A stretch of DNA of 64,000 nt from contig NZ_CP093337.1 in assembly GCF_022637395.1 (NCBI RefSeq), positions 3,122,501-3,186,500 on the forward strand, written 5' to 3'. Below are positions 45,605-54,698 of this stretch, one piece after another (positions within the stretch are counted from its first letter, which is position 1; each line of letters opens with the position of its first letter). This DNA comes from Shinella sp. H4-D48. GTDB lineage: Bacteria; Pseudomonadota; Alphaproteobacteria; Rhizobiales; Rhizobiaceae. Under the pieces are notes generated by a model, which was given only the letters and a program-made list of their open reading frames with translations, searched no databases and had not been told where the DNA came from. Made by a program: the position numbers and the translations under genes.

Positions 45605-45766
45605 ACCCAAAAACGAAAAGCCGCCGACGACAGGAGGCTTGTCGCGGCGGCTTCTTCGAATTATGGACAAAGGCCCGGAGAGGGGGATGAGGCCTTTGTC
45701 CTTTGTCTGGCGCGGCGGGGGACAGGCCGTGTGCCAGACAACGGCTTGATCAGGTGCCGTTGATAG
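45605..45766 (-). ncRNA. Structured sRNA candidate with C-rich loops (alpha-r14/NfeR1-like)
   Basis: Four consecutive hairpins lie in the marR-polA gap. Their stems are 739-745/756-762, 704-711/733-740, 665-675/691-701 and 618-626/645-653 (add 45000). All but a few pairs are perfect. On the reverse strand the last hairpin is followed by TTTTCGTTTTT, a good terminator. The loops read CCCCC, CCCCCTCTCC and CCTCC, resembling anti-Shine-Dalgarno loops of the rhizobial alpha-r14 family. TTGAAA and AATTAT 18 bases apart at about 45765-45795 could be the promoter. Family assignment is from memory of loop type, not a covariance search. Confidence 0.65.
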
Positions 45767-45924
45767 ATAATTGTGCCTCCGAATGTGGCTTTTCAAGGGA
45801 GCCAAGTCCCCGCGAGAATTACAAATTGGTAACGTTCGCGTGAGGCTTTTCAGCCCTGTGAAAGGCCCTTCCAGGCGCAATGAAAGATGGACGCGGAAAG
45901 CCGCCCGCGCTATCCATTCACCCC

Positions 45925-48912
45925 ATGAAAAAAGGTGATCATCTCTTCCTCGTCGACGGCTCCGGCTTCATTTTCCGCGCCTTCCACGCCATCCCGCCGC
46001 TCAACCGCAAATCGGACGGGCTGCCGGTCAATGCCGTCTCGGGTTTCTGCAACATGCTGTGGAAGCTGCTGAAGGATGCGCGGAATACAGATGTAGGCGT
46101 GACGCCGACCCATTTCGCCGTGATCTTCGACTATTCGTCAAAGACCTTCCGCAACGAACTTTATGACCAATACAAGGCAAACCGCACCGCGCCGCCGGAA
46201 GACCTCATTCCGCAGTTCGGCCTCATCCGCCATGCGACCCGCGCCTTCAACCTGCCCTGCATCGAGAAGGAAGGCTACGAGGCCGACGATCTGATCGCGA
46301 CCTATGCCCGGCTTGCCGAGGCTGACGGAGCCGACGTGACCATCGTCTCGTCCGACAAGGACCTCATGCAGCTCGTGACGCAGAACGTCTCGATGTATGA
46401 CGGCATGAAGGACAAGCAGATCTCCATTCCCGAGGTCATCGAGAAATGGGGCGTACCGCCGGAGAAGATGATCGACCTCCAGTCGCTCACGGGCGATTCG
46501 ACCGACAACGTGCCAGGCGTGCCCGGCATCGGCCCGAAGACCGCGGCCCAGCTGCTGGAAGAATACGGCGACCTCGATACATTGCTGGCCCGCGCGGAAG
46601 AGATCAAGCAGGTCAAGCGCCGCGAGAATATCATTGCGAACCGCGAACTCGTCCTTCTCTCGCGCCAGCTCGTAACACTCAGGACGGACACACCGCTCGA
46701 CACGACGCTCGACGAACTCATCCTCCACCCGCAGGACGGCCCGCGCCTGATCGCTTTCCTGAAGGCCATGGAGTTCACCACGCTCACCCGTCGCGTCGCC
46801 GAAGCCTGCGATTGCGATGCGGGCGCCATCGACGCAGCCAACGTGCCGGTCGAATGGGGTGCGGAAGCCCATGGGCCCGATCTCGACAAGGGTGACGTCG
46901 CCGGCCCGGCACTTCAGCTTGACGGCGAAGAGACGGCCGCCGAAGCGGCCGCAACGCTGCTGCCCACTGCCGGTGGGGATGCCAACACGCCTTCCGCTCT
47001 CGCCCGCGGCCGTGCCGAGCGCTTCTCCGCCGCGCCGATCGATCATGCGTCTTACGAGACTGTGCGCGATCTCGACGCCCTCGACCGCTGGATTTCCGCC
47101 GCGCGGGAAACCGGTCTTGTCGGCTTCGACACGGAGACCACTTCGCTCGACGCGATGCAGGCAGAGCTCTGCGGTTTCTCGCTGGCCATCGCCGATAATG
47201 CGAAGGATCCGACCGGCGCGGCCATCCGCGCCTGCTACGTGCCGCTCAATCACAAGACCGGTGTTGGCGACCTGCTCGGCGGAGGGCTCGCCGAGGGGCA
47301 GATCCCCATCCGGGCGGCGCTCGAACGGCTGAAGGTGCTGCTGGAGGATCCGTCGGTCCTGAAGGTCGCGCAGAACCTCAAATACGACTACCTCGTCATG
47401 CGCCGGCACGGCATCACCATGCAGAGTTTCGACGACACGATGCTGATGTCCTATGCGCTCGATGCGGGCGCCGGCACGCACGGCATGGACACGCTTTCGG
47501 AACGCTGGCTCGGCCACAAGCCGATCGCCTACAAGGACGTCGCCGGGTCGGGCAAGGGTGCGCAGACCTTCGACATGGTCGACATTGCCCGCGCCACCGC
47601 CTATGCGGCAGAGGATGCCGACGTGACGCTGCGCCTGTGGCACGTGCTGAAGCCGCGTCTGGCAGCAAACCGAATGACGACCGTCTACGAACGGCTGGAA
47701 CGTCCGCTGGTGCCGGTTCTCGCGCGCATGGAAGAGCGCGGCATCACCGTCGACAGGCAGGTCCTGTCTCGCCTTTCCGGCGAACTGGCCCAGGGCGCCG
47801 CCCGTTTCGAAGAGGAAATCTACGAGCTGGCCGGCGAACGTTTCAATATCGGCTCGCCCAAGCAGCTCGGCGACATCCTGTTCGGCAAGATGGGCTTGCC
47901 AGGCGCCTCCAAGACCAAGACCGGCCAGTGGTCCACCTCCGCGCAGGTGCTTGAAGACCTCGCTGCGCAGGGCCTTCCGTTGCCGCGCAAGATTGTCGAC
48001 TGGCGCCAGCTCACCAAACTGAAATCCACCTATACCGACGCGCTGCCTGGGTTCGTGCATCCCGAAACCAAGCGGGTGCACACGTCCTATGCACTCGCCG
48101 CCACGACGACCGGCCGCCTCTCCTCCTCCGAGCCGAACCTGCAGAACATTCCGGTTCGCACGGCGGAAGGCCGCAAGATTCGCACGGCCTTCGTCTCGAC
48201 GCCGGGCAACAAGCTGGTCTCGGCCGACTACAGCCAGATCGAGCTGCGCGTGCTCGCCCATGTCGCGGAAATTCCGCAGCTGAAGCAGGCCTTCGCCGAT
48301 GGCATCGACATTCATGCGATGACGGCGTCGGAAATGTTCGGCGTGCCGGTCGAGGGCATGCCGGGCGAAGTGCGCCGGCGCGCCAAGGCGATCAACTTCG
48401 GTATCATCTACGGCATTTCGGCCTTCGGGCTTGCCAACCAGCTCTCCATCGAGCGCTCGGAAGCCGGCGAGTACATCAAGAAGTATTTCGAGCGCTTTCC
48501 GGGCATCAAGGACTACATGGACAGCACGAAAGCCTTTGCGCGCGAGCACGGCTATGTCGAGACGATCTTCGGCCGCCGCGCGCACTATCCCGAAATCAAG
48601 TCGTCCAATCCATCGGTGCGCGCCTTCAACGAGCGCGCCGCGATCAACGCGCCCATCCAGGGTTCGGCCGCCGACATCATCCGCCGCGCCATGGTGAAGA
48701 TGGAACCTGCGCTCGCCGCCGCCGGCCTTTCGGCCCGCATGCTGCTGCAGGTACACGACGAACTGATCTTCGAAGTCGAGGACGGCGAAGTCGAAAAGAC
48801 GATCCCCGTCGTCGTCGACGTCATGGAGAACGCCTCGATGCCGGCGCTTTCCATGAAGGTGCCGCTGAAGGTGGATGCGCGCGCGGCCCATAACTGGGAC
48901 GAGGCGCACTGA
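45925..48912 (+). CDS. polA: DNA polymerase I
   Basis: A 995-residue repair and primer-removal polymerase. The 5'-3' exonuclease covers about residues 1-290 (FLVDGSGFIFRAFHA; GYEADDLIATYA; TGDSTDNVPGVPGIGPKTA). The 3'-5' proofreading domain is active-looking, with the acidic pair in VGFDTETTSLDAM (about 395). The polymerase domain carries motif A (SADYSQIELRVLAH), motif B (RRRAKAINFGIIYG) and motif C (LLQVHDELIFE). I chose ATG 45925 (MKKGDHLFLVDG); ATG 45880 would add 15 residues. Longer than E. coli PolA, as is common in rhizobia. Confidence 0.96.
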   Translation: MKKGDHLFLVDGSGFIFRAFHAIPPLNRKSDGLPVNAVSGFCNMLWKLLKDARNTDVGVTPTHFAVIFDYSSKTFRNELYDQYKANRTAPPEDLIPQFGLIRHATRAFNLPCIEKEGYEADDLIATYARLAEADGADVTIVSSDKDLMQLVTQNVSMYDGMKDKQISIPEVIEKWGVPPEKMIDLQSLTGDSTDNVPGVPGIGPKTAAQLLEEYGDLDTLLARAEEIKQVKRRENIIANRELVLLSRQLVTLRTDTPLDTTLDELILHPQDGPRLIAFLKAMEFTTLTRRVAEACDCDAGAIDAANVPVEWGAEAHGPDLDKGDVAGPALQLDGEETAAEAAATLLPTAGGDANTPSALARGRAERFSAAPIDHASYETVRDLDALDRWISAARETGLVGFDTETTSLDAMQAELCGFSLAIADNAKDPTGAAIRACYVPLNHKTGVGDLLGGGLAEGQIPIRAALERLKVLLEDPSVLKVAQNLKYDYLVMRRHGITMQSFDDTMLMSYALDAGAGTHGMDTLSERWLGHKPIAYKDVAGSGKGAQTFDMVDIARATAYAAEDADVTLRLWHVLKPRLAANRMTTVYERLERPLVPVLARMEERGITVDRQVLSRLSGELAQGAARFEEEIYELAGERFNIGSPKQLGDILFGKMGLPGASKTKTGQWSTSAQVLEDLAAQGLPLPRKIVDWRQLTKLKSTYTDALPGFVHPETKRVHTSYALAATTTGRLSSSEPNLQNIPVRTAEGRKIRTAFVSTPGNKLVSADYSQIELRVLAHVAEIPQLKQAFADGIDIHAMTASEMFGVPVEGMPGEVRRRAKAINFGIIYGISAFGLANQLSIERSEAGEYIKKYFERFPGIKDYMDSTKAFAREHGYVETIFGRRAHYPEIKSSNPSVRAFNERAAINAPIQGSAADIIRRAMVKMEPALAAAGLSARMLLQVHDELIFEVEDGEVEKTIPVVVDVMENASMPALSMKVPLKVDARAAHNWDEAH

Positions 48913-48994
48913 AGGGACGGTTGCCCCTCATCCGCCTGCCGGCTCCGTCTCCCCCGCAAGCGGAGCGAAGGTCGCCGCAGCGGGGTGGGGATTA

Positions 48995-50803
48995 TCAGGC
49001 CGTCTCGTTCATCTCGGCGTGCCCTGTCTGGATGTTCCAGAGCGTGCGGTAAAGCCCGGGGCATTCGACGAGCCGGTCGTGCGGGCCGGACTGGATGATG
49101 CGGCCGTCGTCCATCACATGGATGGCGTCGGCATGGACCACCGTGCTCAGCCGGTGCGCCACGAGAATGACGGTGCGCTTGCCCTTCATCTTGGCGAGCG
49201 AGCGCTGGATCGCCGCCTCGGTCTCGTTGTCGACCGCGCTCGTGGCCTCGTCGAGGATCAGAATGGCGGGATCGATCAGCAATGCGCGGGCAAGCGCGAT
49301 GCGCTGGCGCTGGCCGCCAGAGAGCTTCTGGCCATATTCGCCGATCTGGCTTTCATAGCCGTCCGGCAGCGCACGGATGAAGCCGTCGGCCTCGGCAAGC
49401 CGGGCGGCTGCCTCGACCTCCTCGCGGCTCGCTGACGGCTTACCATAGGCGATGTTGTCGGCGATGGAGCCGGAGAACAACGTCACCTCCTGCGGCACCC
49501 AGGCCATGCTCCTGCGCAGGCGCTCGCCCGACCAGTCCGCAAGCGGCACGCCATCGAGGCGGATCGCGCCCTTCTGCGGGCGGATGAACAGGCCGAGCAG
49601 CTTGATGAGTGTCGACTTTCCGCTGCCAGTCGGCCCGACCAGCGCGACCGTTTCGCCCGCCCGGATCGCAAGATTGATATCGGTGACGCCGCCCGGGCTC
49701 GTCGCATAGCGGAAGCCGACGCCTTCCAGTTCAAAGCGGCCGGAAACCGAAGCGTCGTGCGCGCCGTGGGGCTCGCCGCGCGGTTCATCGAGCAGGCGCA
49801 GGATGCGGCGCGTCGAGGCCATGGCGCGCTCGTAGAGATCGGCGATTTCGGCGAGATGGGTCATCGGCCAGAGCAGGCGCTGGGTGAGGAAGACGAGGAG
49901 GCCATAGGCGCCCACCTGCATCTGGCCGGTCAGCGTCAGCCAGCCGCCGATGAGGAAGGTGGCGAGGAAACCCGAGAGGATCGCCATGCGGATGATCGGG
50001 ATGAAGGCGGAGGAGACGCGGATCGCCGCCCGGTTGGCGTCGACATAAGCCCGGCTTTCTTTGCTCAAGGCCGCGGTCTCGCGGGCCTCGGCACCGAAGG
50101 CGCGAATGGTCTGGAGACCTTGCAGGTTGGTGGTGAGCCGCGCGCCAAGACCGCCGGCGCGCGCGCGCACCGCATCGTAACGCGCCTGCGCGCGGCGCTG
50201 GAACCAGAAGGCCCCGGCAATGATTGCCGGAACCGGGGTGAACGCGACGACGGCGATCAGCGGGCTGATGATGAAGAACACCGCGCCGACGAGGACGACA
50301 GCGGCAAAGGTCTGGATCAGCTCGTTGGCGCCACGGTCGAGGAAGCGCTCGAGCTGGTTGATATCGTCGTTCAAGACGGCCACCAGATCGCCCGACCGGT
50401 TCTCCTCATAGAAGCTCGTGGGCAGATGCTGGGCATGGTCGTAGCATAGGATACGCAGGCGATGCTGCACGTCCTGCGCCAGGCCGCGCCACAGGATCTG
50501 GTAAAAATATTCGAAGAGCGATTCCCCGAACCAGATCAGGAAGGTGGCAATGCCGAGCAGCGTCAGCTGATGTACGGGATCGGTGATGCCGACCTGCGCC
50601 ACGAAGGAATCCTTGCCGCGCACCACAACGTCCAGCGCGATGCCGATGAGGATTTCCGGCATCACGTCGAAGATCTTGTTGATGACCGACGCGGCAACCG
50701 CCCTGACGACGCGGCCCTTCTCCTCGCTGACGAGCGAAAGCAGCACCCGCAGCGGATGGCGTTTGCCGGAGGAGAATGGTGCTGAGGGCGGGGAAACGGA
50801 CAT
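48995..50803 (-). CDS. ABC exporter (fused permease and ATPase)
   Basis: A 602-residue half-transporter that dimerises to export lipid, peptide or drug substrates. The six-helix permease covers about residues 25-330. The ATPase has Walker A (GPTGSGKSTLIK), a Q-loop, the signature LSGGQRQRIALARALL, Walker B (ILILDEATSAVD) and the H-loop (VAHRLSTV). A phrase near residue 110 (RILCYDHAQHLPTSFYEENRSGDLVA) is typical of type IV exporters. The start at 50803 is ATG; a TTG seven codons upstream is less likely. Substrate unknown. Confidence 0.88.
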   Translation of the reverse strand: MSVSPPSAPFSSGKRHPLRVLLSLVSEEKGRVVRAVAASVINKIFDVMPEILIGIALDVVVRGKDSFVAQVGITDPVHQLTLLGIATFLIWFGESLFEYFYQILWRGLAQDVQHRLRILCYDHAQHLPTSFYEENRSGDLVAVLNDDINQLERFLDRGANELIQTFAAVVLVGAVFFIISPLIAVVAFTPVPAIIAGAFWFQRRAQARYDAVRARAGGLGARLTTNLQGLQTIRAFGAEARETAALSKESRAYVDANRAAIRVSSAFIPIIRMAILSGFLATFLIGGWLTLTGQMQVGAYGLLVFLTQRLLWPMTHLAEIADLYERAMASTRRILRLLDEPRGEPHGAHDASVSGRFELEGVGFRYATSPGGVTDINLAIRAGETVALVGPTGSGKSTLIKLLGLFIRPQKGAIRLDGVPLADWSGERLRRSMAWVPQEVTLFSGSIADNIAYGKPSASREEVEAAARLAEADGFIRALPDGYESQIGEYGQKLSGGQRQRIALARALLIDPAILILDEATSAVDNETEAAIQRSLAKMKGKRTVILVAHRLSTVVHADAIHVMDDGRIIQSGPHDRLVECPGLYRTLWNIQTGHAEMNETA

Positions 50804-50971
50804 AAGGCAACCTGTTGTCGGCAACGGACGAGGCGTGGAGGCTTCCGCCTCTAACCGGGCGGACCGGCGGTTGCAATCTCTTAATCCTGTTTGCCGGCAC
50901 GCCGCGCGCCTTAACGTCGCCTTAAGGCCATCGGAGTGTTATCCCCGCGACGAATGGCACGGAGAAAAGGC

Positions 50972-52021
50972 ATGCGATCCCCATCCGGTACAACGCCGGT
51001 TCTTCGGTTGGTGGCTGCTATGACGGCAATTGCAATTCCCCTTCAGGCGAACGCGGCCTGCCTTTCGGGCGTCAACCTCGCGGGCGCGGAATTCGGCCAG
51101 GGGCGCGGCACCTACGGCAAGGACTACGCCTATCCGTCGGACGAGACGATCACCTATTTCGCGGACAAGGGCTTCAATGCCGCGCGCCTGCCGTTCAAAT
51201 GGGAACGCCTTCAGCCGCGGCTCAACCGAAACTTCGACAAGGCGGAGCGCAAGCGCCTGTCCGATACGGTGAAGGCCCTGCGCAAGGCCGGCATGACCGT
51301 TATCCTCGACCCGCACAACTATGCCTATTACGGTGACCAGCAGATCGGCTCGGCCGCCGTGCCTGATAGCGCCTTCGCCGATTTCTGGAGCCGACTCGCG
51401 GTAGACTACAAGCAGGATGCGGGCGTCCAGTTCGGGCTGATGAACGAGCCGCACGACGTGCCGGCAACTCAATGGCTGGCTTCCGCGAACGCAGCCATCG
51501 CCGCGATCCGCGAAACCGGCGCGACCAACCTCGTGCTGGTGCCCGGCACGATCTGGAGTGGCGCGCACAGCTGGGAAGAGGAACGGGACGGCGGCGCCAA
51601 CGGCACGGTCATGCTCGGCATCCAGGACCCGGCCGACAACAACGCTTACGAGGTCCACCAATATCTGGATGGCGATTTCTCCGGCAAGGCGAGCACCTGC
51701 GAGCGCGCCGACGATGCCGTGAAGGCGCTGGAGCGCTTCACCGACTGGCTGAAGCGCAACGGCAAGCGCGGCTTTCTGGGAGAATTCGGCGGATCGGCCG
51801 AGCCGGCCTGCCTTGACGGTCTCGCCCGTATGACCGCGCTGGTCCATCGCGAAAACGCCGTATGGACCGGCTGGACCTATTGGGCGGCGGGAGATTGGTG
51901 GCCGGCCAGCGAGCCGCTCAATATCCAACCCACCGCCGATGGCGACCGCCCGCAGCTGGCTGCCCTCATGAGCGGCGGTGCGCTGCCCGCAAAACCGGGA
52001 ACCTGCCCGTCGCTTCCCTGA
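50972..52021 (+). CDS. Secreted GH5-family endoglucanase
   Basis: A 349-residue exported glycoside hydrolase that probably cleaves beta-1,4-glucan. The signal peptide (LRLVAAMTAIAIPLQANA) is followed by the catalytic barrel. The acid/base Glu is in FGLMNEPHD and the nucleophile Glu in RGFLGEFGGS. Other GH5 features are ILDPHNYAYYG and WTYWAAGDWWP. Of three possible starts, ATG 50972 has GGAG at seven bases and leaves the best signal peptide. It may act on plant cell wall or on the bacterium's own cellulose. The neighbouring genes give no hint. Confidence 0.88.
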   Translation: MRSPSGTTPVLRLVAAMTAIAIPLQANAACLSGVNLAGAEFGQGRGTYGKDYAYPSDETITYFADKGFNAARLPFKWERLQPRLNRNFDKAERKRLSDTVKALRKAGMTVILDPHNYAYYGDQQIGSAAVPDSAFADFWSRLAVDYKQDAGVQFGLMNEPHDVPATQWLASANAAIAAIRETGATNLVLVPGTIWSGAHSWEEERDGGANGTVMLGIQDPADNNAYEVHQYLDGDFSGKASTCERADDAVKALERFTDWLKRNGKRGFLGEFGGSAEPACLDGLARMTALVHRENAVWTGWTYWAAGDWWPASEPLNIQPTADGDRPQLAALMSGGALPAKPGTCPSLP

Positions 52022-52030
52022 AGATGGCTC

Positions 52031-52234
52031 TCAGAAGAAGACGTGGGTCGGCCAATGCACCGGACGACGGGACGAGGAAAGGCGGCTGCCTTCGAGCGGC
52101 AGGGGCTCCTGCATTCCATCGGCAGCGTCTTTCTCGCCGGGATTGGCGGCATACCGCGCATCCTCGGTCTTCGGCTGAAAGCCGACCGGATAGAGGTTGA
52201 AGTAGCCGAGCGTCACGCCACCGAGATACATCAT
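52031..52234 (-). CDS. Hypothetical protein, 67 residues
   Basis: A short reverse-strand frame with a possible ribosome site (GGAAG about eight bases before ATG 52234). The N-terminus MMYLGGVTLGYFNLYPVGF is protein-like and hydrophobic; the rest is Pro/Ser/Arg-rich. It fills the stretch of about 310 bases between the glucanase and the YigZ gene. It is tail-to-tail with the glucanase (nine bases between stops). I do not recognise it, and it could be spurious. Confidence 0.4.
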   Translation of the reverse strand: MMYLGGVTLGYFNLYPVGFQPKTEDARYAANPGEKDAADGMQEPLPLEGSRLSSSRRPVHWPTHVFF

Positions 52235-52331
52235 GCCATCGCTTCCGTTCTGGTTAAGATCCGGTCATCATCATGGCAAAAACGTGGCGGCTGTCAATAG
52301 TCCATAAAATTTGTAATCTATTCAGCCCTTG

Positions 52332-52967
52332 ATGCCGCATGCCGCCAAGCGTTACGAGACGGCGAACGCCACCGGAAACCACCGTTTGTACACTCTGGAC
52401 CAGACCGAACGCTTCGAGCAGGACATCCGCAAGAGCCGGTTCCTCGCCATTGCCTGCCCGGTCGACACCGAGGCGGAAGCGAAGGCGCGGCTGGCCGAGG
52501 TTTCCGATCCCTCCGCCAACCACAATTGCTGGGCCTGGCGCATCGGCCAGGCCTACCGCTTCAGCGACGACGGCGAACCGAGCGGCACGGCCGGAAAACC
52601 GATCCTGCAGGCCATCGACGGACAGGCGCTGGACAGGACGCTGGTCGTGGTGACGCGCTGGTTCGGCGGCATCCTTCTCGGCAGCGGCGGCCTCATCCGC
52701 GCCTATGGCGGCACGGCGGCGCTCTGCCTGCGCGCGGCTGCCAAGACGGAATATGTCGAACGCGCTGCCCTTGCCGTCTCGCTCGGCTTCTCCGATCTTG
52801 CGCTCGTCAAGGCCCGGCTTGCCGCCCTGCCGGGGGTCCTGATGGACGATGAAGTGTTTCATGAGAGCGGCGCAACGCTTCTCTTCCGTGTCCCGGCCGA
52901 ACAGGCCGAGGAAACGAGTCGCCTCGTCATCGACCTGACGAGCGGCCGGGCCGAATTTGACGCCTGA
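52332..52967 (+). CDS. YigZ/IMPACT-family protein
   Basis: A 211-residue cytoplasmic protein with the UPF0029 (IMPACT) fold. The conserved segment NHNCWAWRIG..RFSDDGEPSGTAGKPIL is present, followed by VVTRWFGGILLGSGGLIRAYGG, the family signature. The C-terminal half (about residues 135-211) is the ferredoxin-like DUF1949-type domain. The eukaryotic relative regulates the kinase GCN2; the bacterial role is unclear, perhaps translation-linked. ATG 52332 directly follows a TTG that could also serve. Confidence 0.86.
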   Translation: MPHAAKRYETANATGNHRLYTLDQTERFEQDIRKSRFLAIACPVDTEAEAKARLAEVSDPSANHNCWAWRIGQAYRFSDDGEPSGTAGKPILQAIDGQALDRTLVVVTRWFGGILLGSGGLIRAYGGTAALCLRAAAKTEYVERAALAVSLGFSDLALVKARLAALPGVLMDDEVFHESGATLLFRVPAEQAEETSRLVIDLTSGRAEFDA

Positions 52968-53000
52968 GCGCCATCTGATCCAAAAGGCAAAATAAAATCG

Positions 53001-53032
53001 CCTTTCCACCGAAGGCTAGCCTGGTGGAAAGG
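53001..53032 (+). terminator. Hairpin after the YigZ gene
   Basis: A perfect 10-bp stem (CCTTTCCACC / GGTGGAAAGG) with a 12-base loop followed by TTT, 33 bases past the stop. The short T-run makes it a moderate terminator. Confidence 0.45.
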
Positions 53033-53224
53033 TTTGGCGCGTCGGCCGTGTCTCGCCGAAAGCCTTCTTCCAACCACTTGAAATGACGAAAAGTTCCGGC
53101 CCCCGGCACGGCCAGAATGACGTGATACCGCTATAGGCAATCGCGATTTTTCGGTCTATCTACCGCCACGGTTACACTTTCGCGGGCCTGCGCCTGCGAT
53201 CCCGCAAGACAAAGAGGACGAGAC

Positions 53225-53884
53225 ATGAGCCTTCGCATCAACGATATCGCTCCGGACTTCACCGCCGAAACCACTGCCGGCACCATCAATTTCCATGAGT
53301 GGATCGGCGACGGCTGGGCGGTTCTCTTCTCGCACCCGAAGAATTTCACGCCCGTCTGCACCACCGAACTGGGTGCAATGGCCGGCATCGAGGGCGAATT
53401 CCGCAAGCGCGGCGTCAAGATCATCGGCATCTCCGTCGATCCGGTCGAAAGCCATGCCAAGTGGAAGGCCGATATCCGCACCGCCACCGGCTTTGACGTG
53501 GATTATCCGCTGATCGGCGACAAGGATCTGGCCGTCGCCAAGCTCTACGACATGCTGCCCGCTGCTGCCGGCGAGAGCTCGGAAGGCCGCACGCCCGCCG
53601 ACAACGCCACGGTCCGCTCGGTCTTCGTCATCGGTCCCGACAAGAAGATCAAGCTGATCCTCACCTACCCGATGACGACGGGCCGCAACTTCCCCGAAAT
53701 CCTGCGCGCCATCGATTCGATCCAGCTCACCAGCAAGCACCAGGTCGCCACCCCGGCCAACTGGCAGCAGGGCGACGATGTAATTATCACCGCGGCTGTC
53801 TCGAACGAGGATGCCATCGCGCGCTTCGGCTCCTTCGACACGGTGCTGCCCTACCTGCGCAAGACCAAGCAGCCCGCCGCCTGA
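53225..53884 (+). CDS. 1-Cys peroxiredoxin (Prx6 class)
   Basis: A 219-residue thiol peroxidase that reduces hydrogen peroxide and organic peroxides. The peroxidatic Cys is in HPKNFTPVCTTELGAM (near residue 46), with the conserved Pro/Thr. No resolving Cys is found elsewhere, and the length and C-terminal extension (VATPANWQQGDDVII) mark the Prx6 class. The conserved Arg is in RSVFVIGP. GAGGAC lies seven bases before the ATG. Single gene, ended by a strong terminator. Confidence 0.92.
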   Translation: MSLRINDIAPDFTAETTAGTINFHEWIGDGWAVLFSHPKNFTPVCTTELGAMAGIEGEFRKRGVKIIGISVDPVESHAKWKADIRTATGFDVDYPLIGDKDLAVAKLYDMLPAAAGESSEGRTPADNATVRSVFVIGPDKKIKLILTYPMTTGRNFPEILRAIDSIQLTSKHQVATPANWQQGDDVIITAAVSNEDAIARFGSFDTVLPYLRKTKQPAA

Positions 53885-53907
53885 TATCGGGCCGTCACCG
53901 CAATACG

Positions 53908-53937
53908 AAAAACCCCGCCTGAACGGCGGGTTTTTTC
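53908..53937 (+). terminator. Intrinsic terminator after the peroxiredoxin gene
   Basis: AAAACCCCGCC / CGGCGGGTTTTTT with a four-base loop. The A-run on the other side lets it also serve the convergent transglutaminase-like gene. Confidence 0.9.
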
Positions 53938-53965
53938 TTTTCGGGATACTTTGAAACGAACGGTC

Positions 53966-54583
53966 TTATTGGCCGACCGACGAGACCATGACGGCGTCGC
54001 CATTTTCGATGGAGACCCAGCGGCCGGCGTGGAACGAGGCCTGACGCTTCAGATAGCGGTAGGACGTCTCGGTCCAGAGCTTCACGTCGTTGTTGAGATT
54101 GTCGAGGATGAAATCGCCCTGCGTGGTGCGCAGGGTCAGAACGGCATGCCCCTCGCCATCGGGCTTGCGCACCACGGTGATCAGCAGGTCCCCCGCCGCG
54201 AAACCCTTTTCCATGAGCATGCGGCGCTTGAGGAGCACGAAGTCCTCGCAGTCACCGGCGTCGCCGGGATAGGTCCAGAACTCGTCCTTGCCGTAGAGTT
54301 CCTTGTCCGTCATCGGCGTGATGTCGCGGTTGACGCGGGCATTGATCTGGCGGACCGTCGCCCAACCGAACTCCGTGGCCTTGGCGGGCGCCTGGTTACG
54401 CGCGCCGGCGCGGCATTCGGATTTGTGGCTCTGACAGAATTCGTAATGGCCGATCGGCTGGGAGGTTACGCCGCCTGTCTTCATGGAGAGCGCCGATGCC
54501 GGCGCCGTAAAGGCCGAGGAAGAAGAAACGAGAAGCGCCAGAAACGCCGCAGTCCCAGCCTTTGCACCAATCATTCGTGCCAT
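53966..54583 (-). CDS. Bacterial transglutaminase-like cysteine peptidase (BTLCP, DUF920)
   Basis: A 205-residue exported protein. The signal peptide is AKAGTAAFLALLVSSSSAF with cleavage near ASA. The catalytic triad is visible: Cys in GDAGDCEDFVLLKRRML, His in EGHAVLTLR and Asp in GDFILDNLNND. Related proteins (LapG) cleave adhesins periplasmically when c-di-GMP is low. No LapD or adhesin gene is adjacent, and this shorter rhizobial type is uncharacterised. GGGGA lies seven bases upstream. Confidence 0.87.
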   Translation of the reverse strand: MARMIGAKAGTAAFLALLVSSSSAFTAPASALSMKTGGVTSQPIGHYEFCQSHKSECRAGARNQAPAKATEFGWATVRQINARVNRDITPMTDKELYGKDEFWTYPGDAGDCEDFVLLKRRMLMEKGFAAGDLLITVVRKPDGEGHAVLTLRTTQGDFILDNLNNDVKLWTETSYRYLKRQASFHAGRWVSIENGDAVMVSSVGQ

Positions 54584-54698
54584 GAACCGTCCCCTTATCG
54601 TTAATAAAGAGTTAACGGTCAGTCGGCCCTCTCGTCAATCATCAGAATTGGCGATGCTGGAATATGGTTAAGATGTGACCGGCGCGACACGCCGGCGG

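Noticed and set aside
46138-48909. A 923-residue reverse-strand frame covering polA, and similar long antisense frames over pheT, dnaK, yidC, the penicillin-binding protein and the chemoreceptor
   Set aside because: The opposite strand holds complete, recognisable proteins. The antisense translations are His/Arg/Asp-rich without domains, a known effect of high-GC codon use.
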